A stretch of DNA of 64,000 nt from Hysterium pulicare CBS 123377 (taxonomy: Eukaryota; Ascomycota; Dothideomycetes; Hysteriales; Hysteriaceae): contig AJFK01000890.1 in NCBI GenBank assembly GCA_000467715.1, forward strand, positions 62,001 to 126,000, in the 5' to 3' direction. The position numbers were made by a program, and so were the translations under genes. Below are positions 33,017 through 44,638 of the stretch, piece by piece; positions within the stretch are counted from its first letter, which is position 1; each line of letters starts with the position of its first letter. The notes beneath the pieces were generated by a model. The model worked only from the letters and a program-made list of their open reading frames with translations. It did not search any database and was not told the DNA's origin.

Positions 33017-34764
33017 ATGCCCTTCGTTCTGACCACGGCAGTTTCAATGCCTCCCGCCATGAAGCTCGCCCTTCAATCTCTAGCCGCTGCTGCAGTTGTG
33101 CGGCTCGTAGCAGGAGACTGGCAATTCAAGTCACGCCCTGATTTAGCTCCTCCACGCCTGAATATCACCATCCCCGCTGCATCAAACGTGGAAACAGGTT
33201 ACCTTTTCGTGGCACCTTTTGCGGGGTATCCTGATACTCCTACTGAGCAGCATGGGCCCCGCCAAGCTGGTCCTTATATTTTCCGAGACAACGGCGATTT
33301 GGTCTGGTCTGGATATGGGATCTACTCTATCTGGTCTACCAACTTCCAGGCCGCGCGTTGGAAAGGAAAAGATGTCTTGTTCAGCTTCGAAGGCGATCAC
33401 AATGCGGGCTATGGGCACGGCCATGGTCATACCACTATCATGGATCAGCATTATGAGACCATACGTGAGTTGCGGGCTGGAAATCACAAGCTCACTGATA
33501 AGCACGAGTTTCATGTTATCAACGAGGAGACGGCCTTGATTCAAATCTATCAACCTGTTCCTCGAGACTTGACCCCTTGGGGAGCTAGCCCTGAACAGCA
33601 ATGGATCGTCAACGCTGTGATTCAAGGTATACTCATGCATTTAAGCAGACAATGGTCGTATACTAAGGGAATTGTAGAATTGGATATTGAATCCGGCAAA
33701 CTTCTCTTTGAATGGTCTAGTCTTGACCACATATCACCGGATGGTACGTTTGACTTGTCTTCCTCTCGGAGTCCGTTGTCATCTGACCACCCTGAACAGA
33801 GGCTATTCTCCCTATCAATCCTGGGCAAGCTGGTTCTGGTTACAATTCTTCCGATGCATGGGACTATTTCCACATCAACAGCGTCGACAAAGACAACGAA
33901 GGCAACTATATCGTTTCCGCACGCGATGCATGTGCCGTCCATAAGATTAATGGAACAGATGGCTCGATCATCTGGCGTCTTGACGGGAGGAAATCTTCTT
34001 TCACTCTCGGTCATAATGTCACTTTTTGCTTCCAGCATCATGCCCGTTACCTTCCAAACCCAACAGGCGATGCCAATATTGAGCTTATTTCCCTCTACGA
34101 CAACTCCGCGCACGGCACTGAGGGTGGCAGCGGAAGTGAAGTGCACACTGCGCATACCTCCAGCGGGAAGATCATTCTTCTCAACACCACGGCCTGGACT
34201 GCAGAGCTTGTCCAAGGGTTCTACCCGCCTGATAACCTGCGCTCCAAATCCCAGGGAAGCACTCAAGTGCTTCCAAATGGAAACGTGATTGTGAACTGGG
34301 GCTCAGAGGGCGCTTTGACGGAATACGACAGCAAAGGAAATGTTCTTTTCCACACATATATGGACTCTGGCGCTCTCGGTCTCGGGGTGGAGAACTATCG
34401 AGGTTTCCGCTATAACTGGACCGGGCTGCCCAACGAAGAACCAGCCATTATCTCTTTGGAAAATGAAGATGGCACCGCCGTCTATGTATCCTGGAACGGA
34501 GATACAGAGACTAAAGTGTGGCGCTTCTATGAAGTCACGGATAGCTTTGACTCTCGAAGTTTTTTGGGTGAAGCCGAACGAACCAGCTTCGAGACCTCGT
34601 TGAAGATCCCACATAGATCGGTTCAACGCGTCGTCGCTGTGGCTTTGGATGCAAAGAGTCGCGTTCTTCGCTCTACTGAAGTCGCACTATTAGAGCAGGA
34701 GATCTTACCCGCGAAGTCAGCCACTCTCTTTGTCAACCAGGAAACTCAATGGATGGAGTTGTAG
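33017..34764 (+). CDS. secreted arylsulfotransferase-family (ASST) protein
   Basis: Two exons, 33017-33743 and 33800-34764, with a 56-base intron; 563 residues. An ATG at 33059 ('MKLALQSLAAAAVV') starts a typical signal peptide and may be the true start. Family sequence runs throughout: 'GPYIFRDNGDLVWSGYG', 'ELDIESGKLLFEWSSLDH', after splicing 'ILPINPGQAGSGYNSSDAW', then 'DYFHINSVDKDNEGNYIVS', 'TFCFQHHARYLPNPTGD', 'GSTQVLPNGNVIVNWGSEG', as in fungal ASST beta-propeller proteins. 'FHINSV' and 'QHHARYL' supply conserved His residues. Odd: about 14 residues ('ILMHLSRQWSYTK') before 'GIVELDIESG' look like an unspliced or inserted segment; no in-phase GT-AG intron removes exactly them. Secreted; substrate unknown. 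Confidence 0.8.
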
Positions 34765-35024
34765 GTCGAAATCCGCTGGCATTTACCTCCGGAGACCTCT
34801 TCCTAAGTCTATAGTACTGTCTAGTACTGCGGGGAAAGTCGTCGAAGGGTTTACTCGTTCACCATGCCATTAGATTGGGCTTGGAAGCTTTTGCTTCTCA
34901 ACTATGATGCGGCGACTTGTAGCTAAGTAGGTAGTAGATAGGTAAACCAAATTGATAACGTGTTCTGTCCTTCCAATGTTTCTGCATTACCCTGCGTCAT
35001 AGCACATCGTATTAACGAAGATTT

Positions 35025-36178
35025 TCACGAACTCACCTCCATAACCGCCTTATATTTCAACTTCCCCTGAACTTTCTTCTCCTTCGCCTCCTTAGTTCCG
35101 TCGAGCGTCAAGGGATACTTCTCAATCATCGGCCGCACATCATGAGCAATCACGAATTCGAGCATCTTCCGAAACTCCTTTCTCGAACCCACAGTACTCC
35201 CATTGACCGCCAGCCCTTTCAGCAGAAACGGTATAAAAGGGATCTTCAAATCCTCCATCTGGATCGTCAAAGGAGTGACAGTGCCATACGGTGCCATAAG
35301 ATCCATATATCTACGACACTCATCAGTCAAACATTCCTTCTCGGGATCAATGAAATGCGGATAATCAACTCACTGGGTCCAATCCGGCGGCGCACTAGTG
35401 GTGATAAGCAAATGATCCAAAAGCTTCCCATCGATTCCATCCCTCAAATTCTTCACCCCCTTTGTCCCAACAAGATACTTTGCGCCCAACTTCATCGCCT
35501 CCTCCTTCTTCCCATCCGTTCCACTCAACGCGACAATCTCCGCTCCCATCTTACTCGCAAATTGAATCGCCAGGTGACCTAACGCTCCAATACCCAATAC
35601 ACCAACCCTATCGCCTGGCCTCACCTCCCTCAATAATAGAGTGAACACCGTGATGCTAGCGCACATTAGCGGTGCTGCGTCGGCGGTAGACACCTCGTCG
35701 GGTAGTGGATAGAGAAATTCTTCCTTCCAGACGGCGTGCGTTGCGAAACCACTTTGATCTAGCTCGTGCGTGCCGAATCAGTGTGCGCCATCACCGACAA
35801 GACATTCGGGGCAGTTGCCGCAGGAGTCGTGGAACCAGCCGAAGCCTACGTGATCACCGCTGTGGTTTCCATTTCATTAGTAACCGCGGATCTTGAAGAC
35901 TTGAGTTGAGATTGGGAAGGAGTAGGGAACAGGAAAAGGAAAGAGAAGTTGCTGACTTACACTTTCAAGCGCCGTACCCCGGGGCCAATTTCCTTCACTA
36001 CTCAAGCGCCTTCGTGCCCGATTACTTGGTCCGCATGTAGATAGTGTAGATCTGTGCCGCAGAGACCTGCATGATGAACCTCAACGAGGGCTTGTACGCC
36101 TTTGAGGGGGGTGGCTGGAGTTGAGCTTTTGGTGATTTCGCCCGAGGGTGAGCCTTTGTAGACAGTGAAGGAGGACAT
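35025..36178 (-). pseudogene. zinc-dependent alcohol dehydrogenase (MDR), two in-frame TGA codons
   Basis: Three exons, 36178-35961, 35859-35374 and 35310-35025, with intact GT-AG introns, would give a full-length product of 330 codons. Seen: catalytic zinc residues in 'GLCGTDLHYL' and 'IGHEG', 'GDHVGFGWFHDSCGNCPEC', the Rossmann 'VGVLGIGALGHLAIQFASKM', and a normal C-terminus. TGA codons interrupt it at codon 59 (36004-36002, expected Gly) and codon 100 (35780-35778). Codon 100 is exactly the fourth cysteine of the structural-zinc motif (Cys86, 89, 92, 100). No frameshift is seen. Most likely a very young pseudogene or two sequence errors. Family: fungal ADH for primary alcohols, cytosolic. 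Confidence 0.82.
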
Positions 36179-36722
36179 GGTCGGTGAGGAGATTGAGAGG
36201 TGGATTGTAGATTGGCTATATTATCATAGGTGGAAAGGATGCGGTCACTGTGGAGAAGATTTCCAATGCACGACGAAGGTATTTATATCCGCGGACCCAG
36301 CGGCCTACGAAGAGGTTCCGTACGCAGTCATGTCGTCTGGCACTATTTATGTAATCAACGCTAGAAAAGTACAGAGATTCGTCTCGTACATCTAAAGCCT
36401 CATTCGTACCTTATTTGGGTGGGTTTTGTTCCTTCGGTGCCTTGGTGAGTAATCACATTAATGAATGATCTTGGCATATCAGAGTTAGCAAGCGGAGGAC
36501 GATTTTAGCCACCCCATTTTACCTCATCTGGAAAGTGCACTTTAACGGGACTTAATCACTTGAATTTGTCAGAGTGGAGCACCGATTAGATATTAGGTAT
36601 CCAGTACATCATTTGAAATTGCTAGGATGGATATCTGGTAACCTAAATCTTGGTATAAGGTTGAGCCGACTGATCGTTAAGGGGCCGATTGCGTGAGCAA
36701 GGTGAGACAAAGCATGAAGGCT
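36179..36722. other. intergenic, no gene seen
   Basis: AT-rich spacer upstream of the ADH-like gene; no ORF with a domain. Confidence 0.45.
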
Positions 36723-37480
36723 AAATATATGCCTTCCCTACTCCAATCCTTTCCACGCTATCAGGGAATCCACAGCCCACATGTCTCAACCCATTCCCCT
36801 CCGCTCCGCTCCCAGAACCAACCAACTCTACAAACCTCAGCTTCGCACTTAGGACATCTTTACGAATCAACCAAGCACCCAAAGAAGACCCTTGACTCAA
36901 ACTTACCAACTCAGCATTCCCAGTCGTAGTCAAGAAAGTGCTGAAATTGGATTCCATGGCTACGCCGTTGCTCCAGAAGGCATGGACGCCTACGCCTACA
37001 GTGACAAGCGTTGCGATAATTGCGAGATATTAGGATAATGAAAACCGGAAAACGCGACGAGAACGAAGGTCGTTGTATATGCAGGGTACGGTTGTGTTGA
37101 TGAGGGAGTGCTGCAGGATGTCGGACAGCAAGGAGAGAAGTAGCCGATGAAACAGTGACTCGACTGCCGTATTAAAGTTGTCAGAAATTGGGAATTGGTT
37201 TCGGGATTCAAGAGGGTGGTTTGAGTAACGTCGGAGTGTGAGATTGCCCACCACACTGAATCGCCTTCTGTAGTGATGTTTCCAAACATCAGCTTGCGAT
37301 ATAGAAAGCCTGCTGCACGATAGCCTGAGAACTGCTGGTAGTTGTATTGCCAGGGAGCCATGCTCATGCCAGCGGGCAAAAGCGGGTTTATAAACTTTAC
37401 GTCTGAAGAGTTGACGTACATCTGACCTTTAGGGTACATTCCATGATATGCGGGAAATTCATTGTTATCGACGCTAATCT
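36723..37480 (-). pseudogene. 3' part of a fungal multi-pass membrane protein gene, broken
   Basis: In order on the minus strand: 'VNSSDVKFINPLLPAGMSM', 'SVWWAISHSDVTQTTLL', then in another frame 'SDNFNTAVESLFHRLLLSLL', a hydrophobic stretch 'LAIIATLVTVGVGVHAFWSN', and 'NFSTFLTTTGNAEL' with 'GSSLGAWLIRKDVLSAKLRF'. This pattern (extracellular loop, last helix, short cytosolic tail) belongs to a fungal lineage-specific membrane family of unknown function. A frameshift near 37210 and a TAA near 37036 break it, and the 5' half is missing next to the LysRS 3' end. Remnant of a host gene. Confidence 0.55.
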
Positions 37481-37613
37481 ACGCTTGTTCCCTCTCCATT
37501 CATATATCATGAATCACCACTTGGCCTCACTGCCAGGCCCTCCTCACATGTCGTTCTCGAACCCGCGAGCACCAAGCTCTCGAAGTCGAAACCCTTAATT
37601 GGGATAGGGGTTG

Positions 37614-39859
<2,246 letters not shown>

Positions 39860-39925
39860 GGTTACTGCAGCTGGTGTTCGTGTTGCGGTCGTCTGTCTAC
39901 CATTCAAGAAAATGTTTGGTGGGCA

Positions 39926-40417
39926 ATGAGTCAATATGCCAAGCATGCTGGAAAAAATAATGTTCCGAGTCGGGCTGCTTATTCAGCCGTGAACCGCTTT
40001 CATCTCCGCACCCAGCACCCAGCACCCATCACCAGAACACCACCGAGTGCCATCAATACTGCTCCTCAGACAAGTGCACGCCTAAGGTATTACCTCATTG
40101 CTCTCTGCCTGAGTTGCAATGAAACTGTCACACCTCCCCGTTGGTTCGGCCTCCGCAAGCAGTGGAAGATCCATCTTCAACATTGTCCGGTGAATCACAA
40201 GAAGACCAGAGAAGCAGCCATCTGTCAAAGCTGTAACAGATATTGGGGTGTGCTTTTGTACAGGGCTCATCGGCGTTCTTGCAAGATGCCGAATGGCCGT
40301 ATTATCAAGACTTGGGAACGTGTTGATCCTCCGCCACAATGGCTGTCAGCCGGATATGACAGCAGTCCCGGCGCTGACCTGTATCATGGATTACTTGGAT
40401 CAGAGTACAACGTCTGA
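39926..40417 (+). CDS. possible twin C2HC zinc-finger protein (uncertain)
   Basis: Uninterrupted ORF of 163 residues starting with an ATG only 67 bases from the LysRS start on the other strand. It has two successive motifs of similar form: C-x2-C-x18-H-x3-C in 'CLSCNETVTPP...HLQHC' and C-x2-C-x11-H-x3-C in 'CQSCNRYWGVLLYRAHRRSC', both flanked by basic residues. That spacing would suit zinc binding. I know no family for it and the rest is unremarkable, so chance cannot be excluded. Overlaps on the other strand with another doubtful frame. Confidence 0.35.
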   Translation: MSQYAKHAGKNNVPSRAAYSAVNRFHLRTQHPAPITRTPPSAINTAPQTSARLRYYLIALCLSCNETVTPPRWFGLRKQWKIHLQHCPVNHKKTREAAICQSCNRYWGVLLYRAHRRSCKMPNGRIIKTWERVDPPPQWLSAGYDSSPGADLYHGLLGSEYNV

Positions 40418-41501
40418 AAATGCAACAAAATTCGCAAAGACGAATCAGAATGCGCCGCTGCGTTTTCACCATGGCCCAGTCACTGACGTCCCTACTAGCG
40501 TCGGTCGAGCCTGGCTCTGATGTGTCCGGACTCTGGTCGATATCGGCGTGCTCCTGAATTAGTGTAGGTTCGGTGGTAATTGTAAAGGAATGCTCCTGGC
40601 TGGGGCCAAGGTGCTCGTTAGGTCCCGGAGTAGGCTGTTCGATATGAAGGCAGATAGCATCTTCGTCAATTAGCATTTGCTGGACTGTATGACCCCTCAT
40701 GCCGCGGCTTTTGACATGCTGAAACCACTTGCTCCACAGGAGTTAGAAAGAGTTGACAAGGGATGGGACCAGTAAATTGATGAAAATCGGGGCCAAATGT
40801 TTGCGACAAGCAACAAGATTTCCTGCTTGATCCGAGCTCGCTGTTTAATGTTAGCTGCGGAGTCCAAGGGGCTGAGAATCATCTTGACCACAATCTCTAG
40901 CAAAGCCTGGCGAAGTCCGAAAGTTGTGCGTCTGCAGCTCGATATGTATGAGCCACGCAGTCGAACACTATCGAAGTGCCAGGGAGAAGGGGTGCAAGTG
41001 CGTGGGATATGGGTACGCCCGACAAGGCAGATTGCGGGAGAAATAGCTCAGAAACATTTCGATAGCCGATAAGACCCTTATGAACCGTTGTGTCATTTTG
41101 GAGAGAAAACTTCCACACATATGCAATCTTGCTGTGCCAAGTGTACACCGCCACTCTCCGTCAGGAGGATTGCAGGCAGCGTTGGGGCCATGCCATCAAA
41201 GTTCCCCCGAGACCATGAAGAATTTTGTGCCCTTCTGGTATCCCGAAGTCAGTGTCGATCAGGACAAGACCAATGCCATGGGAGCTAATCAAGGGGTAGA
41301 AATGCTAGAGTCCTGCTTCAGCCTCCCCATGATTGGATAGCGACTGGCATTCTCATTTGCAGCAACAGGTCCAAATAAAGTGTCAAATACAGGTCGGAAA
41401 GTCCTAACGCCGTGTAGGCCTGGTACCCTATGAAGTTGAAGAATCTCGCGTTTGATATCGAAGCTTGCCTGAAAAACGATGCTAGCATCAGTCCTGCACA
41501 C
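40305..41501 (-). pseudogene. possible broken gene, frames in series (uncertain)
   Basis: Four minus-strand frames follow each other with protein-like sequence: 41501-41340 ('FDIKREILQLHRVPGLHG'), 41154-40897 ('KGLIGYRNVSELFLPQSAL', 'LLPGTSIVFDCVAHTY'), 40903-40697 ('RARIKQEILLLVANIWPRF') and 40700-40305 ('MLIDEDAICLHIEQPTPGP'). The joins need one-base shifts that no intron explains, so if the series is real the gene is broken. No domain recognised. Confidence 0.25.
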
Positions 41502-42835
41502 TAGACCCTGACGTTCTCAGCCTATATTTGGAGGTCATTTTGACTTAAAATTGGGATATCATTGTACGGTACCATCGCCCCTACATACACCTATACGCCC
41601 TTGCTCGCTAATATGCCATGGACTTATTCCACCCACACCCGGACACTTGCGCTGCCCCCAGATGTGTGACCCGCCGATGTATGGAAGCTTTCCCATGCCT
41701 GCACATGCATGCCTAGTGTCGATCCCACAGCACCGACCGCCTCACGCAATCCCATCTCCCTCATTGAAGCAATCCTCAAACTTCTTACTATGTTTATTCT
41801 CCGCATGCGTAGAAAGCATCTTTCGGTTCGTGGTGCTCTGGAAGGATTGGAAGCAGGTCTTGCATTTTATGGTGAGGGCTGCAGCGTTCTATTTCGCATG
41901 ATGGTCAGTAAAAATTCTTGATTTGAATGGAGTAGATGGACCGCTGGGTTGGGAGAATGAGGATGAGGAGAGAGGGGGGATATTCCATACCGATTTCAGT
42001 TGCGATTTTGCCTCACCCTTTCCACCTTTTCCATCCTTGCGCTCACGCTTTTGCTGTGCCCTATATACGATCCTGGTCAGCTTTCTTCGTCTTATCGCTT
42101 GCTTCCTTTCCTAACAAGATCAGAGTAGGTACATACTTTGCACCGTTACCCATTTTGACTTTGCCGGTACAACTGCTAGTCGCGTGTTCACCGTGTTCGA
42201 GGTTTAAGTTCGAGAACCGGTGTTTGTGTTGAGTTGTTGGAGAGAAGAAAGTGGTTGGTGTGGGTTCTGTCGGCGGTGAGGGGCAGAAAGAAAAACCACC
42301 ACCACCGAGATGAAAACCGCACGGCGGAAATGTGGCTAAAAATCGGCGCTACTCGGCCACACTTGCCTCTTTTGGGAACGGGATGGTCTGCTGGTTTGGG
42401 TAGGGCTGAGATGCCTATGTGAATGTCCCTGCGCCTGTAGGCAAGCCTACCAATTAAGGGAGATAATTTTTGTTAGGCCGATCTATGATAAAGTATCCCT
42501 TAGCAACGCCGCGGGTGATGTGGTGGAGAATAACCAAGATCCCCAGGCCGGTGAAGGTACCGCGGCAGGGGTTTGCGGGATTTTGGAACGGTCGAAGGTG
42601 GTCGACTAAGGGAAAGTGATTCGTTCTCAGGATTAAGTTATTTGGCAAGTCACGTGGGAATCTGGTTAGCCACGTGAAAGGCATGTGCTCATTTAATCTT
42701 AAATGGAAGCTGATGATTTTCATTTAGGGCATTTCATATTTACAAAAGCATCTCAACATCGTTCAATGCAAGATGTGGCAAAGAAAAGGACCACCTCCCC
42801 GCCATCTCAACCCAACAAGCTTGAAGGTATCCATG
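41502..42835. other. intergenic, 1.3 kb, pyrimidine-rich, paired CACGTG
   Basis: No ORF with a domain. Two CACGTG E-box-like palindromes lie at 42651-42656 and 42671-42676, exactly 20 bases apart (two helical turns). C-rich runs at 41570-41770 and a CT-rich stretch at 42000-42060 resemble promoter or leader DNA, but no gene is seen to start there. Confidence 0.4.
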
Positions 42836-43729
42836 CTAGTGGTTGATGATCTCGGTGCTTGGCTTTCCGAGACCAATTGAGTTTGAATTGTCACCGTTTG
42901 AACTACTGCTACAATAGTGCGTTAGACTCAACCCACGACTCAGTCCTTTATTAAAGATAGTAGAACTTACCCAGGAGTGCAAGCGCGCCATGAGACGTGC
43001 AGTTGCTGGGTGAAAGCCACCGTAGCATCATCATTGGAGAGTTCACCGGCGGCAGAGGAGTTGCTGGAAGTAAGAGCGATGCGGTTATTGATGTTAAGAA
43101 GGCCGGTGGTGCCGCATGGAGACCAGATGGTGGAGGTTGTCTCGACGGTGTCATGCTTGGTGTAGATTTGACCAGCCGCTAGAGAGCCGCCGCCTGCCAC
43201 AGTTGTCTTGGTCGTTGACTAGAAAGTATTAGTAAAAAGTACCAGCCAAGGCCACAAGGGGATAGTCCTACGGTTTTGCTAGCATCTTGCGAGAAGAAGT
43301 AGGTGGAGTAAAAGTTTCCAGTCACTCCGCTATCAAGACGCGCATAGCCATGGTAAGTGGCATCAACAACGGCGTATTGGAAGCCACCGGGATACTTCAA
43401 GTTCATGTGAAGCTGGCAGTTCTTAGAGTGGTCGGCAGGGCTGGTGTTGGGACCAATATAGGTCTGGAACGAATCGAAACCGTAGGTGATGACCTTTGTA
43501 CTCCCGGTCAATGATTCACTTCGTGAGACCCACACGGTATATATGTAAGCAGACTTACGGTTTTGTCAGGGGAGACAATCGTGCTCACTGTGCCTTGAGG
43601 ACAGCCGTTTCCGGAGTACGTGGAGTCGGAGATGGTGATTTGGGCTGGGTCTGGTGCTGAGCCCTGACGGATAGCCAACGGGCTTGCTGCCGCAAGAATG
43701 GGGAGGAAGAAGGCGACGCTGGAATGCAT
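42836..43729 (-). CDS. secreted DUF4360 protein
   Basis: Four exons: 43729-43559, 43493-43272, 43218-42971 and 42908-42836; introns 53-65 bases; 237 residues. Signal peptide 'MHSSVAFFLPILAAASPLA'. Seen: 'STYSGNGCPQGTVS', 'FDSFQTYIGPNTSPADHSKN', 'CQLHMNLKYPGGFQYAVVDA', 'IWSPCGTTGLLNINNRIAL' and 'LHVSWRAC', with paired Cys, all typical of DUF4360. These are small secreted fungal proteins of unknown function. The last exon adds a Ser/Asn-rich tail; skipping that splice would stop the protein right after 'WRACTPG'. Confidence 0.85.
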
Positions 43730-44638
43730 GGTTGCTGAGATGATGATGAAGTAGACACTGCTCTGTGCAAGCTGGACGAAGAGAAGACGGCTGTTGATGT
43801 TGATCGAGACTCGAATGCGGTATGATAACCTTTATACTCCAGGATTGAACTCGCTCTTGAAAGCCATTTGTCATTGTTTCCCGGTGATTCCGCTCCTCTG
43901 GGTGGTTTGAAGGGACAGCTCTATCGTGAACTCAGAATCCGGCCTGGCCGCTGCTAAAATTAGGGTCATATTTGCTGAAAAGTATATTGCGAGATCCATA
44001 GAACATCTTGAATATGCTCGAGAGGTGCCTGGAATGGAGGATCAGGAGGCACGAGAGGCTCGAACGTAAGGCGGGTTCTCCCAGATCCAGGCGCGATCTC
44101 GGTGACAGGATGGAGAAGACCTGTAGAGTAAATTTACGAGAGGCTTCATTCGAAATCTTAATTGCTCCCCGCAATTGCGCTGCATCTCATAGGGTTTCGC
44201 AGTCGCTAAAAATAAAAGCCAAATAAAATTTACCTTGGCATTTAGGTGACAATACGGGTGGAAATATATTAGATCACATGATTCACCGGAACAAAGCGTT
44301 ACCAGGCTGCCAACACCGCCTACTGCAACGGGTTCCTGGAATCGTGGTCCTACAGAACGGGGTCTCGACCCACTTTGCGTAATTTATTCTGGCCGCGCCG
44401 AAACAATGGTTTATTTGACCACCTTTAGGCATTCGGACGCTGCGCCCCTGGCCATATGGATCTGATGAGGCGGGAACGCTTTTTCCGATGAAACAAAGGG
44501 TTGCAGGGCCGAAGTTTGGTCGTGGCATTTTCTTGGAAATAAGGCGAAAGCACATAAAGTAACAACATATCAACTATTGAACGGCTCTGTATAACATCGA
44601 CATATGAAATTTCATTACCATGGGCCGATTGCCAGCCG
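43730..44638. other. intergenic, no gene seen
   Basis: DUF4360 promoter and 3' flank of the second AAA gene; no supported ORF. Confidence 0.5.

Noticed and set aside
35778-35780. TGA at a zinc-ligand cysteine as a selenocysteine codon
   Set aside because: Ascomycetes lack the known selenocysteine machinery, and a second TGA at a Gly position in the same gene points to decay or error.
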